Part shown: positions 47,665 through 56,131 of the stretch, piece by piece
Numbering within the stretch: the first letter of the stretch is position 1
Layout: each line of letters opens with the position of its first letter
DNA from: Curtobacterium sp. MCLR17_032
Lineage (GTDB): Bacteria > Actinomycetota > Actinomycetes > Actinomycetales > Microbacteriaceae
Assembly: GCF_003234795.2 (NCBI RefSeq)
Contig: NZ_CP126268.1
Coordinates: 2,976,001 to 3,040,000 of the forward strand
DNA length: 64,000 nt
Direction: 5' to 3'
The notes under the pieces: generated by a model
What the model was told of the DNA's origin: nothing
The model's database searches: none
What the model saw: only the letters and a program-made list of their open reading frames with translations
Position numbers and translations under genes: made by a program

Positions 47665-47994
47665 TCAGCCCTGGCGGTCCTCCTCGGACTGCCACGGCAG
47701 GTGCAGGTCGCCCGGCTCGGGCTCGACGTCACCGGCGTCGTCCGCGCCACCGGTCCCCGGTGCCGCGACGATGCGGGAGGGGTCGATGCCGTCCGCGCGC
47801 AGGTCGTCGTCGTCGCGCTGCTCCGTCTGCGACGCGTCCATCTCCCGCTCGCTCGAGGGGCTGTACGACGTGTCGGCGGCCCGCTGCTCGCTGCCGCTCA
47901 CCCCGTCGACGTCGTCGCTGTGCGCTGCCGAGGCCAGGGCGTCGGAGCGGTCCCGGTCGTCGGAGTGCTCGGGGCCTGCGATGTCGTTGCTCAT
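47665..47994 (-). CDS. Small acidic disordered protein, unknown
   Basis: A 109-residue Asp/Glu/Ser-rich protein with no hydrophobic core and no cysteine. The end reads GDLHLPWQSEEDRQG. Most of it is low complexity and probably disordered. The conserved-looking C-terminus and good codon bias suggest it is expressed. No family recognised. Confidence 0.5.
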   Translation of the reverse strand: MSNDIAGPEHSDDRDRSDALASAAHSDDVDGVSGSEQRAADTSYSPSSEREMDASQTEQRDDDDLRADGIDPSRIVAAPGTGGADDAGDVEPEPGDLHLPWQSEEDRQG

Positions 47995-48108
47995 GGTGGT
48001 TCCTCCCGTTTCCCCGAACGCTAGGCGGCAGCGCGCCCCGGACTCCCAGGCCGCCGGGCCGATCGGGGCACAACCGGACCCCGGTCACACCGGTACCGTC
48101 GAAGCGTG

Positions 48109-48687
48109 ATGGATCCTCGCGCCCTGGCCACCGAGCAGCTCCGACCCGGGGAGCGCCTGCTGTGGGCGGGGCAGAGCGACCCCGGACGGTTGTTCTCCGG
48201 ACGGGACGGCTTCCTCGTGCCCTTCAGCATCCTGTGGGGCGGCTTTGCGATCTTCTGGGAGGTCGGTGTCCTGACCACCGGAGCGCCGTGGTTCTTCGCC
48301 CTCTTCGGCAGCGTCTTCGTCCTGGTCGGACTGCACCTGATCGTCGGCCGGTTCCTCGTGAAGCGCCACCGCAAGCGCACGGAGGCCTTCGCCGTGACCG
48401 ACCGGCGGGCGTTCATCACGAACGGACGCAGCAGCCGCGAGACCGACGTCACCCGGACCGACCGGAACATCACCTGGACCCGCGGGCGGACCCACTGCAC
48501 GGTCGAGTGGGGCGACAGCTCCGGACGTGGAGTCTTCGGCGGCGGCGGGTTCGGCGGACCCAACCTCCAGCACATCTACGCCAACACCGGCCTGGACGGG
48601 TTCTTCGGTCCACGTCCGATGGCGTTCTACGACGTCGCCGACGGCGCGGCCCTGGTCCAGGCGCTCGATGACGCAGCCCGACGCTGA
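48109..48687 (+). CDS. PH-like membrane protein, tandem copy 1
   Basis: A 192-residue protein: an N-terminal segment LATEQLRPGERLLWAGQSDP, two membrane helices (about 38-58 and 62-82), then RFLVKRHRKRTEAFAVTDRRAFITNG and a beta-rich domain of the bacterial PH-domain kind. The end (YANTGLDGFFG...FYDVADGAALVQAL) is shared with the next gene. The role is unknown; such proteins lie at the inner side of the membrane. The ATG at 48109 or a GTG at 48106 starts it. Confidence 0.72.
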   Translation: MDPRALATEQLRPGERLLWAGQSDPGRLFSGRDGFLVPFSILWGGFAIFWEVGVLTTGAPWFFALFGSVFVLVGLHLIVGRFLVKRHRKRTEAFAVTDRRAFITNGRSSRETDVTRTDRNITWTRGRTHCTVEWGDSSGRGVFGGGGFGGPNLQHIYANTGLDGFFGPRPMAFYDVADGAALVQALDDAARR

Positions 48688-49282
48688 CGCCTCCTGCCCC
48701 ACCGACTCGGCCACACCCGAGCAGCGGGCCCTCGTCGAGCAGCACCTCCGCCCGAGCGAACAGCTCCTCTGGATCGGCGAAAGCGACCCGCAGCGGATGT
48801 TCGTCGACGCCGACCGGTGGCTGATCCCGTTCAACGCCTTCTTCCTGGTCGTGGTGACGACCTTCCTCGTGGGAGCGGCACGATCGCAGGCGCACCCGGG
48901 AGTCCTGGTGCTGCTGTCCGCCCTCGTCCTGGTCGCCCTGCACCTCTCTGCTGGTCGGTTCCTCGTGAAGCGCCACCGCAAGCGCACGGACGTCTACGCC
49001 GTGACGACGGAGCGGGCGCTCGTCACGAACGGACGGAGGACACGCGAGACCGATGCTCGCCGCACCGACTGGTACGTGGACCGGACGGCCGAGCACGTCA
49101 CCGTGCAGTGGGACGACGTCAGCGACCTCGACACGCTCTTCCTGGGCGGAAGCGCGTCGGCACAGCAGTACGCCAACACGGGGCTCGACGGCATGCCCGG
49201 CATGCGGGAGAACTTCGCGATGTACGACGTCATCGACGGCGACGGGCTGGTCGCCGCACTCCGCCGGACGTCCGGGCGCTGA
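48668..49282 (+). CDS. PH-like membrane protein, tandem copy 2
   Basis: A 204-residue paralogue of the preceding protein with the same layout: VEQHLRPSEQLLWIGESDP, two helices, GRFLVKRHRKRTDVYAVTTERALVTNG, and QQYANTGLDGMPGMRENFAMYDVIDG. The two genes overlap by 20 bases, so they are coupled and the products may form a heteromer. The N-tail is longer by about 15 residues. Confidence 0.72.
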   Translation: MTQPDADASCPTDSATPEQRALVEQHLRPSEQLLWIGESDPQRMFVDADRWLIPFNAFFLVVVTTFLVGAARSQAHPGVLVLLSALVLVALHLSAGRFLVKRHRKRTDVYAVTTERALVTNGRRTRETDARRTDWYVDRTAEHVTVQWDDVSDLDTLFLGGSASAQQYANTGLDGMPGMRENFAMYDVIDGDGLVAALRRTSGR

Positions 49283-49359
49283 CCACGGCCGGGAGGCACG
49301 CCGCACCCCGCAGGTCCGTTACGCTCGTCGGGCACTCGCCACCACCAGGAGGTCCCACC

Positions 49360-49881
49360 GTGACGATCGTCGCAGCCGCTGACGGCTCAGCCCTCGGCAA
49401 CCCCGGCCCTGCCGGCTGGGCCTGGTACGTGGACGACGACCGCTGGGCTGCCGGCGGCTGGCCCCGCGGCACCAACAACCAGGGCGAGCTGACCGCTGTC
49501 CTGCAGCTCCTCAAGGCCACGAAGGACTCGGGCGAGCCGCTGCACATCCTGTGCGACAGCCAGTACGCCATCAAGGCCTGCACCGAGTGGCTCGCCGGGT
49601 GGAAGCGCAAGGGGTGGCGGAAGGCCGACGGCAAGCCGGTCCTCAACGTCGAGATCATCCAGGAGCTCGACGCCGAGCTGCAGGGCCGCAAGGTGACGTT
49701 CGAGTGGGTCCGCGGGCACATGGGCCACGAGATGAACGAGGCCGCCGACGTCCGTGCCCGTGGTGCGGCGACGGCGTACCAGAACCGCACCGAGGTGCCG
49801 ACGGGCCCGGGCTGGCCGGGCGTCGACGTCCCGGAGCCGGCGGCGATCCCCGAGGTCGCCCCGCCCGCGACGCTCTTCTAG
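49360..49881 (+). CDS. rnhA: Ribonuclease H family protein
   Basis: A 173-residue RNase H1-type enzyme that removes RNA from RNA/DNA hybrids. The catalytic set D8 (ADGSALGNPGP), E43 (NNQGELTAV), D66 (LCDSQYAI) and D130 (MNEAADVRA) is complete. A basic region WKRKGWRKADGKP (about 81-93) corresponds to the hybrid-binding handle. AGGAGG precedes the GTG at 49360. A Pro-rich tail follows. A perfect palindromic terminator lies 36 bases downstream. Confidence 0.9.
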   Translation: MTIVAAADGSALGNPGPAGWAWYVDDDRWAAGGWPRGTNNQGELTAVLQLLKATKDSGEPLHILCDSQYAIKACTEWLAGWKRKGWRKADGKPVLNVEIIQELDAELQGRKVTFEWVRGHMGHEMNEAADVRARGAATAYQNRTEVPTGPGWPGVDVPEPAAIPEVAPPATLF

Positions 49882-49916
49882 ACCGCACGGCAGACGACAG
49901 ACGCCAGACGCCGAAT

Positions 49917-49964
49917 GACAGACAGCGAGGGCGGGACCGATCGGTCCCGCCCTCGCTGTCTGTC
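49917..49964. terminator. Perfect 48-bp palindromic terminator
   Basis: Twenty-four-base arms (left arm ends GGGCGGGACCGA, centre AT) match exactly. It is unrelated in sequence to the recurring GGAGGCG repeat. It separates rnhA from the convergent DUF6458-like gene. Confidence 0.82.
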
Positions 49965-49973
49965 GCTCTGGAC

Positions 49974-50225
49974 TCAGTAGGTGCCGTCGCGGCGATCCTG
50001 CTGGGTGATCTGTTCGCCCGAGGCCGGGTCGACGCCGGAGCGCGTCGTGGTGGTGGTCCGGCGTCCGCCGAACCCGACCGCCAGGCTGATGATGAGCAGG
50101 ACGACGCCGGCGGCCATCAGGATGTAGCCGATGAGGCGCAGGTCGATGCCGGCGACCTGGTAGTCGACCGCGAACGCGACGATGGCGCCGATCACGATCA
50201 AGGCGATGCTGGAGCCGATTCGCAT
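49974..50225 (-). CDS. DUF6458-like small membrane protein
   Basis: An 83-residue protein with two helices (about 5-21 and 30-52), joined by a short DYQVAGIDLRLIG loop, and a Thr/Arg-rich tail (GGRRTTTTTRSGVDPASGEQ). This is the standard layout of DUF6458 proteins of actinobacteria. No function is known. The ATG at 50225 starts it. Confidence 0.75.
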   Translation of the reverse strand: MRIGSSIALIVIGAIVAFAVDYQVAGIDLRLIGYILMAAGVVLLIISLAVGFGGRRTTTTTRSGVDPASGEQITQQDRRDGTY

Positions 50226-50325
50226 GGGGGTTCCTTCCGTGGGCTGCGGCTGACCGTACCCGGTCGGCTGCCCACGTGTTCCGGCCACACACCGCGTGCG
50301 TTCCGCGGCGACCGGCCCCCTCGTC

Positions 50326-52881
50326 TCAGTCGACGTCGACCTCGGCCCACCCGTCGAAACGGCCGATCTCGGTGACACGGACCACCGCCTCCCCCGCGTC
50401 GTCCGAAGCGTCGAGGTCGATGGTCGCCGAGAACCCGAAGTCCTTGTCACCCGCCGGGTCGGCGAAGATCTGTCGCGCACGCCAGGTCCGCCCCTGCTCG
50501 GAGAGCACGAGGTACTGCATCGACCGGGCCTCGGCGTCGATGCCGATCGTGTCGTGCTCGTCGTAGTACTCCTCGAGCACGGCGTCCCAGGCGTGCTGGT
50601 CGAAGCCGGCGGTGGCGTCGAGTTCGCCGAGGCCCTCGATGTCGTCCCGCGCGGCCAGCAGCACGCGCTGGAACAGCGCGTTGCGGACCAGGACGCGGAA
50701 GGCGCGGACGTTGCCGGTGAGTCGGGCGGGCTGCGGCGGCGCGATGTCCTCGTGTTCGGCCTCGGCGAGCGCGATGTCCCCGTTCATCAGTGCTTCCCAC
50801 TCGTCGACGAGCGAGGAGTCGACCTGGCGCACGAGTTCCCCGAGCCACTCGATGATGTCGTCGAGTTCCTGGGTGCGGTGCTCGTCCGCGATGGTCTGTC
50901 GCATGGTGCGGTAGGCGTCCGAGAGGTACCGCAGGACCAGCCCTTCGGAGCGGGTGAGCTGGTAGAAGCGCACATAGTCGCCGAAGGTCATCGCCCGTTC
51001 GTACATGTCGCGGACGACGGACTTCGGGGACAGCGAGAAGTCGAGCACCCAGGGCTGTTCGTCGGCGTAGCTCTCGTACGCGGCGGTGAGCAGTTCGTCG
51101 AGCGGCTTCGGCCAGGTGACCGCTTCGAGGAGCTCCATCCGCTCGTCGTACTCGATGCCCTCCTGCTTCATCCGGGCGACCGCCTCGCCACGTTCCTTGA
51201 ACTGCTGCTGCGACAGGATCGCCCGCGGGTCGTCGAGGGTGGCCTCGACGATGGACACCATGTCGAGGGCGAAGGTCGGCGACTCGGGGTCGAGCAGCTC
51301 GAAGGCGGCGAGCGCGAACGGCGACAGCGGCTGGTTGAGCGCGAAGTTCGCCTGCAGGTCGACGGTGAGCCGGTAGGTGCCGTCGACCTTCTCGATCACC
51401 CGGGCGTTGATGAGGGTCCGGGCGATGGTCAGGGCTCGACGGGCCATCGCGAGCTGTCGGGCGCGGGGTTCGTGGTTGTCGTAGACGAGCGAGCGGACGT
51501 CCTCGAAGGCGTCCCCACCACGGGCGACGACGGACAGCACCATCGCGTGGGTGACCCGCATCCGGGACGCCATCGGCTCGGGCTCGGCGCCGATCAGCCG
51601 CTCGAAGGACGCCTGCCCCCAGGACACGAAGCCCTCGGGTGCCTTCTTCCGCTTGATCTTGTTCTTCTTCTTCGGGTCGTCCCCGGCCTTGGCGACGGCA
51701 CGGGCGTTCTCGATGTCGTGCTCGGGCGCTTCGGCGACGACGTCGCCCTCGGTGTCGTACCCGGCCCGTCCGGCACGGCCGGCGATCTGGTGGAACTCAC
51801 GGGCCGAGAGCTGGCGCATCTTGGTGCCGTCGAACTTCGTCAGGCCGGTGAACAGCACGGCGCGGATCGGCACGTTGATGCCGACGCCCAGGGTGTCGGT
51901 GCCGCAGATGACGGGCAGCAGGCCGCGCTGGGCGAGCTGTTCGACCAGGCGTCGGTACTTCGGCAGCATGCCGGCGTGGTGGACGCCGATGCCCGCGCGG
52001 ATCAGGCGTGACAGGGTCTGCCCGAACCCGGCGCTGAAGCGGAAGCCGGCGATGGCCTCGGCGATCTGGTCTCGGCGTTCGCGGGAGGCGACCTTGGCCG
52101 ACATGAGCGCCTGGGCGCGTTCGAGGGCGGCGGCCTGGGCGAAGTGCACGATGTAGACGGGCGCCTTGCCCTCCTCCAGCAGGCGCTCGACGGTCTCCTG
52201 CACCGGGGTCATCACGTACTCGTACTCGAGCGGCACGGGCCGGGAGACGCCGGTGACCCGTGCGGTTGGGCGTCCGGTCCGGCGGGAGAGGTCGTCCGCG
52301 ATGGTCGTGACGTCGCCGAGGGTGGCGGACATGAGCAGGAACTGCGCCCGTTCGAGCACGAGCAGCGGCACCTGCCAGGCCCAGCCACGGTCGGCGTCGC
52401 CGTAGAAGTGGAACTCGTCCATCACCACGACGTCGACGTCGGCGTCGGGTCCCTGGCGCAGCGCCAGGTTCGCGAGGATCTCGGCGGTGCAGCAGACGAT
52501 CGGGGCGTCGGCGTTGACGGCCGAGTCGCCCGTGACCATGCCGACGTTCTGGGCGCCGAACAGGTCGACGAGCTGGAAGAACTTCTCGGAGACCAGGGCC
52601 TTGATCGGCGCGGTGTAGTAGCTCCGCTTGCCCTCCGCGAGGGCGGCGAAGTGGGCGCCGGCCGCGACGAGCGACTTGCCGGTGCCGGTCGGGGTGCTCA
52701 GGACGACGTTGGCGCCGGACACCAGCTCGATGAGGGCTTCGTCCTGCGCCGGGTACAGCGGCCGTCCGCCGGACTCTGCCCAGTCGGCGAAGGCCTGGTA
52801 GACGGCGTCGGGGTCGACGACACCGCCGGGGGCCGCCGGCATCGCGGCGACGAGCGGGGCAGCAGTGGTGGCGTCGGTCAT
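50326..52881 (-). CDS. DEAD/DEAH helicase, Ski2-like with DUF3516 C-terminus
   Basis: An 851-residue RNA helicase-like ATPase. Walker A STPTGTGKS is near residue 63; DEFHFYGD (motif II), SATLGD (motif III) and QIAGRAGRAGYD (motif VI) follow. A Lys-rich insert (DDPKKKNKIKRKKAP) occurs near residue 410. The remaining C-terminal half is the DUF3516 domain of actinobacterial Ski2-type helicases. A role in RNA turnover is inferred from the family. GGAGG lies before the ATG at 52881. It diverges from the monooxygenase gene. Confidence 0.9.
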   Translation of the reverse strand: MTDATTAAPLVAAMPAAPGGVVDPDAVYQAFADWAESGGRPLYPAQDEALIELVSGANVVLSTPTGTGKSLVAAGAHFAALAEGKRSYYTAPIKALVSEKFFQLVDLFGAQNVGMVTGDSAVNADAPIVCCTAEILANLALRQGPDADVDVVVMDEFHFYGDADRGWAWQVPLLVLERAQFLLMSATLGDVTTIADDLSRRTGRPTARVTGVSRPVPLEYEYVMTPVQETVERLLEEGKAPVYIVHFAQAAALERAQALMSAKVASRERRDQIAEAIAGFRFSAGFGQTLSRLIRAGIGVHHAGMLPKYRRLVEQLAQRGLLPVICGTDTLGVGINVPIRAVLFTGLTKFDGTKMRQLSAREFHQIAGRAGRAGYDTEGDVVAEAPEHDIENARAVAKAGDDPKKKNKIKRKKAPEGFVSWGQASFERLIGAEPEPMASRMRVTHAMVLSVVARGGDAFEDVRSLVYDNHEPRARQLAMARRALTIARTLINARVIEKVDGTYRLTVDLQANFALNQPLSPFALAAFELLDPESPTFALDMVSIVEATLDDPRAILSQQQFKERGEAVARMKQEGIEYDERMELLEAVTWPKPLDELLTAAYESYADEQPWVLDFSLSPKSVVRDMYERAMTFGDYVRFYQLTRSEGLVLRYLSDAYRTMRQTIADEHRTQELDDIIEWLGELVRQVDSSLVDEWEALMNGDIALAEAEHEDIAPPQPARLTGNVRAFRVLVRNALFQRVLLAARDDIEGLGELDATAGFDQHAWDAVLEEYYDEHDTIGIDAEARSMQYLVLSEQGRTWRARQIFADPAGDKDFGFSATIDLDASDDAGEAVVRVTEIGRFDGWAEVDVD

Positions 52882-52986
52882 GTGCCCATCCTCCCAGCCC
52901 GGCCGTGGCCGACGGACGGGAGGCCCGACATCAGTGGACAGACCCCGCACCTTCCACAGATCCATACGGGCGCATAGACTCGCCTC

Positions 52987-54000
52987 GTGCGCGAACTCGG
53001 CTTCCTCTCCTTCGTCCCGAACCACGGCGGTACCGACGGTGCCGCGAGCGCCCTGGAGGACGGACTCCGGCTCTTCCAGACCGCGGAGACCCTGGGCTAC
53101 GGCACGGGCTGGGTCCGCGGCCGGCACTTCGAGCCGTTCCTCACGAGCCCGATGACGTTCTTCGCCGCCGCCGCCCAGCGGACCAGCACGATCGGCTTCG
53201 GCACCGCCGTGCTCGGCATGCGCTACGAGGACCCGGTGCGCCTGGCCGAGGACGCCAGCACCGTCGACCTGCTCAGCGGTGGACGTGTGCAGCTCGGCAT
53301 CAGCACCGGCATCGCCGGCTACGGCCCGATCCTCGACCCGGTGTTCGGCAGCTCCGAGCGGTCCTTCCGCGACGAGGCCGAAGCCCGCGCCGCACGACTG
53401 CTCGAGGTCCTGCACGGCGACGCCCTCGGCTCGGCGGGCAAGGGCTACGAGAGCATCCCCGCGGGCGCCGAACTCACCCTGCAGCCGCGGAGCCCCGGTC
53501 TGCTCGACCGCGTCTGGTGGGGTGGCGGCAGCATGGGCACCGCGGTCCGCACAGCCGAGAAGGGCCTGTTGCTGCACTGCTCGACCCTGAACACCGAGGA
53601 CACCGGCGAGCCCTTCGCGGTGGCGCAGGCCGCACAGATCGGGGCCTACCGCGAACGGTTCGCCGAGCTGCACCCGGACCGGCAGGCGAAGGTCGCCGTC
53701 GGCCGCATCATCGTCCCGCTGCTCGACGACCACGACCGTGCCGTGCACGAGGAGTTCCTCACCGGGTATGCATCCGGCATGGACGACGAGGGCCGACCGC
53801 TCTCGGGCCCGCCGTTCCGCTTCAGCAAGGTGCTGTCGGGCGAGCCGGCCGCCATCGTCGACGCCCTGCGTGCCGACCCGGCAGTGGCGGCGACCGACGA
53901 ACTCGTCGTGACCCTGCCCGCCAACGGGGACGGCGCCTCCCACGAGCGGATCCTGCGGATCATCGCCGAGGAGATCGCCCCGTCGGTCCGCGCCGCCTGA
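52987..54000 (+). CDS. LLM-class flavin-dependent monooxygenase
   Basis: A 337-residue luciferase-like protein. RELGFLSFVP, the substrate-region GWVRGRHFEPF, the GTAVLGMRYEDPVRLAED stretch and LSGGRVQLGISTG are typical of the family. RVWWGGG near 175 and STLNTEDTG near 200 recur in the paralogue at 60463. These enzymes use reduced FMN and O2; substrates range from sulfonates to aldehydes. The GTG at 52987 is the start. An upstream motif resembles the mesX promoter site (see findings). Confidence 0.87.
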   Translation: MRELGFLSFVPNHGGTDGAASALEDGLRLFQTAETLGYGTGWVRGRHFEPFLTSPMTFFAAAAQRTSTIGFGTAVLGMRYEDPVRLAEDASTVDLLSGGRVQLGISTGIAGYGPILDPVFGSSERSFRDEAEARAARLLEVLHGDALGSAGKGYESIPAGAELTLQPRSPGLLDRVWWGGGSMGTAVRTAEKGLLLHCSTLNTEDTGEPFAVAQAAQIGAYRERFAELHPDRQAKVAVGRIIVPLLDDHDRAVHEEFLTGYASGMDDEGRPLSGPPFRFSKVLSGEPAAIVDALRADPAVAATDELVVTLPANGDGASHERILRIIAEEIAPSVRAA

Positions 54001-54073
54001 GCAAGCAGGCAAGCGGCCAAGCGGCCAAGCGGGCAAGCGGGCAAGCGGGCAAGCGGGCAAGCGGGCACGCAAG
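54001..54073. repeat. Octamer tandem repeat
   Basis: Eight or nine head-to-tail copies of GCAAGCGG with small changes (some CCAAGCGG) begin right after the monooxygenase stop. The array is likely to vary in length between strains. Confidence 0.85.
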
Positions 54074-54550
54074 CACGCAACCGCGCGAACGACCAGGGAA
54101 CATCCGACGGGGCCCACGGGTCGGTGAGTCCCGTGGGCTCCCCCGCCGGACGACCATGGCATCCCTGATCCGGACGCGATGGTGCACTCATCGTTCCACT
54201 TGCGCACCTCTTTGTCACACCCGGAGGAAGACGGGTACCGGCTGCCACAGTGCGCTTCCCGGAACGAGGATGCGCCCCCGCACCAGGTGCGGGGGCGCAT
54301 CGGAACGCATCAGGACCACCGGGGCGTCATCGGCCGGATCAGGAGGCCGCGACACACACTCGGCAGTCCTTCTTCGATGCGTGCGCCGACGGTAACCAGC
54401 CGACTGGCGCACCGACAAGCGTACCGACGTCATCGGACGCGGTGCGGAAAATGGACGGATGTACAGCCTCGTCAGGCGCTCCAGTCCGAGGGTCACGCCG
54501 GAAGCCGCCGCCCGGGAGGGCACTCCGCTCCCGGACGGTACAGTCGCGCC
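54074..54550. other. Intergenic region with two hairpins, no clear gene
   Basis: About 480 bases before the TetR gene. A GCCCACGGG/CCCGTGGGC hairpin at 54105-54131 may end the monooxygenase transcript. A much stronger one follows at 54269-54301. Between them no ORF with a good start exists, so a small RNA ending at the second hairpin is possible. From 54302 to 54550 nothing but the TetR promoter is expected. Confidence 0.4.
54269..54301. terminator. Strong isolated hairpin terminator
   Basis: Arms GATGCGCCCCCGCAC and GTGCGGGGGCGCATC pair perfectly around CAG. No coding gene ends just before it on either strand. Confidence 0.65.
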
Positions 54551-55141
54551 ATGGCACGACGGGGTTCGTACGCGAAGGGCATCGCGAAGCGCGAGGAGAT
54601 CCTCGCCGTCGCGCTCGACCGCGTCGCCACCCAGGGGTTCCGGCGGACGAGCATCCGGGACATCGCGGCCGCCGTCGGCCTCACCCAGGCCGGCTTGCTG
54701 CACTACTTCGACTCGAAGGACGACCTCTGGGTCGCGGTGCTCCGACGCCGTGACGAGGAGGACCGTGCGGCGCAGTGGGACGCGCCCGACCTCGCATCGC
54801 TCCTGGCGTCGGTCGTCCGCCACAACGCCGAGGTGCCGGGGCTGGTCCAGATGTTCGTGAACCTGTCGGCGGCGGCGGCGACCGACCCGGAACACCCGGC
54901 ACACCCGTACTTCCGCGAGCGCTACGAGTCGGGTCGTGCCCGCATGACGGCCGACTTCCAGGCGATGCAGGCGGACGGGCGCCTCCGGAGCGACCTCGAC
55001 CCGGGGGAACTCGCGAGCGTCCTCCTCGCCGTCGCGGACGGGCTGCAGATCCAGTGGCTCTACGACCCGAACCGTGACATGGCGGAGCACGTCGAACTCG
55101 TCACCCGACTCGCCATGGCCCGGGTCTCGGTCGGCTCCTGA
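54551..55141 (+). CDS. TetR family regulator
   Basis: A 196-residue repressor. The DNA-binding domain (about 10-58) reads AKREEILAVALDRVATQGFRRTSIRDIAAAVGLTQAGLLHYFDSK, in two standard helices plus turn (written here as the family pattern A-x8-G-F..TS..DIA..VG). The ligand domain ends LAMARVSVGS. It precedes the epimerase-like gene by 126 bases and may control it. Confidence 0.85.
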   Translation: MARRGSYAKGIAKREEILAVALDRVATQGFRRTSIRDIAAAVGLTQAGLLHYFDSKDDLWVAVLRRRDEEDRAAQWDAPDLASLLASVVRHNAEVPGLVQMFVNLSAAAATDPEHPAHPYFRERYESGRARMTADFQAMQADGRLRSDLDPGELASVLLAVADGLQIQWLYDPNRDMAEHVELVTRLAMARVSVGS

Positions 55142-55267
55142 CCCGGTCGGGAGGCTCGCCCACCCTCCGGCGGGCAGGTACCGCCCGTACCTGGTTGCGT
55201 CCACCACCGGCAGGGCAGGATGGGCGTGACCCGACCCGGGGTCTCGACGACGAGGTGGAGTGACGCG

Positions 55268-56122
55268 ATGACGCGTGTAGTGGTGACCGGTGGCAGCGGC
55301 AAGCTCGGACGGGCGGTCGTCCGCGACCTGGACGAGCACGGCTACGACGTCGTGCTCCTCGACCGGGTGGCCTCCCCGGACAAGCCGGAGCGGGTGCAGT
55401 TCGTCCGCACGGACCTGACCGACTACGGCCAGGTGCTCAACACGTTCCTCGGGGTCGACGACCGCTACGACTCGGTCGACGCGGTGGTGCACCTCGCGGC
55501 CGTGCCCGCGCCGGGCCAGGTGCCGGACGTCGCGCTCATCACGAACAACGTGACCGCGTCGATCAACGTGTTCCACGCTGCCCGCGCAGCCCGCATCCGG
55601 AACGTGGTGTGGGCCTCCAGTGAGACGCTCCTGGGGATCCCGATGGGCGAGCACCACCCGCCCTACCTGCCCGTCGACGAGGAGTTCGCGGTCCGGCCGC
55701 AGTCGTCGTACTCGCTCGGCAAGGCGGTGGAGGAGGAGATGGCGCGCCACTTCACCCGCTGGGACCCGCAGCTGAAGATGATCGGTCTGCGCTTCTCGAA
55801 CGTGATGGACGAGACGGACTACCCGGCGTTCCCGTGGGACGCGTCGCCCGAGGCGAAGACCTTCAACCTGTGGTCGTACATCGACTCGCGGGACGGCGCC
55901 CAGGCCGTGCGCAAGGCGGTCGAGAGCGAGCTGACCGGGTTCGAGGCGTTCATCATCGCCAGCCCGGACACCGTGATGGAGACGCCGACGCTGGAGCTCG
56001 TCGAGCGGTTCCTGCCGGACGTCGAGCGCCGTGCCGAGATCGACGGCACGAGTTCCCTGCTGTCCTCGGACAAGGCCCGCGAGCTGCTCGGCTACGCCCC
56101 CGAGCACACCTGGCGCCCCTGA
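55268..56122 (+). CDS. NAD(P)-dependent epimerase/dehydratase family protein
   Basis: A 284-residue extended-SDR protein. VTGGSGKLGRAVV (5-17) is the cofactor loop. VHLAAVPAPGQ, WASSETLLG and YSLGKAVEE give the active-site Ser, Tyr and Lys. The length fits sugar-nucleotide epimerases or uronate dehydrogenase-like enzymes. Substrate not determined. The ATG at 55268 has GTGGAG upstream. It lies downstream of the TetR gene and converges with the methyltransferase. Confidence 0.83.
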   Translation: MTRVVVTGGSGKLGRAVVRDLDEHGYDVVLLDRVASPDKPERVQFVRTDLTDYGQVLNTFLGVDDRYDSVDAVVHLAAVPAPGQVPDVALITNNVTASINVFHAARAARIRNVVWASSETLLGIPMGEHHPPYLPVDEEFAVRPQSSYSLGKAVEEEMARHFTRWDPQLKMIGLRFSNVMDETDYPAFPWDASPEAKTFNLWSYIDSRDGAQAVRKAVESELTGFEAFIIASPDTVMETPTLELVERFLPDVERRAEIDGTSSLLSSDKARELLGYAPEHTWRP

Positions 56123-56131
56123 CCCCCGCCC

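Noticed and set aside
54001-54073. The octamer array as a CRISPR or replication-origin iteron set
   Set aside because: The units are only eight bases, contiguous and without spacers. No replication gene is near.
54179-54550. Upstream extension of the TetR protein to 54179
   Set aside because: The family N-terminus begins at the ATG at 54551. The extension runs through a strong hairpin and has no family resemblance.
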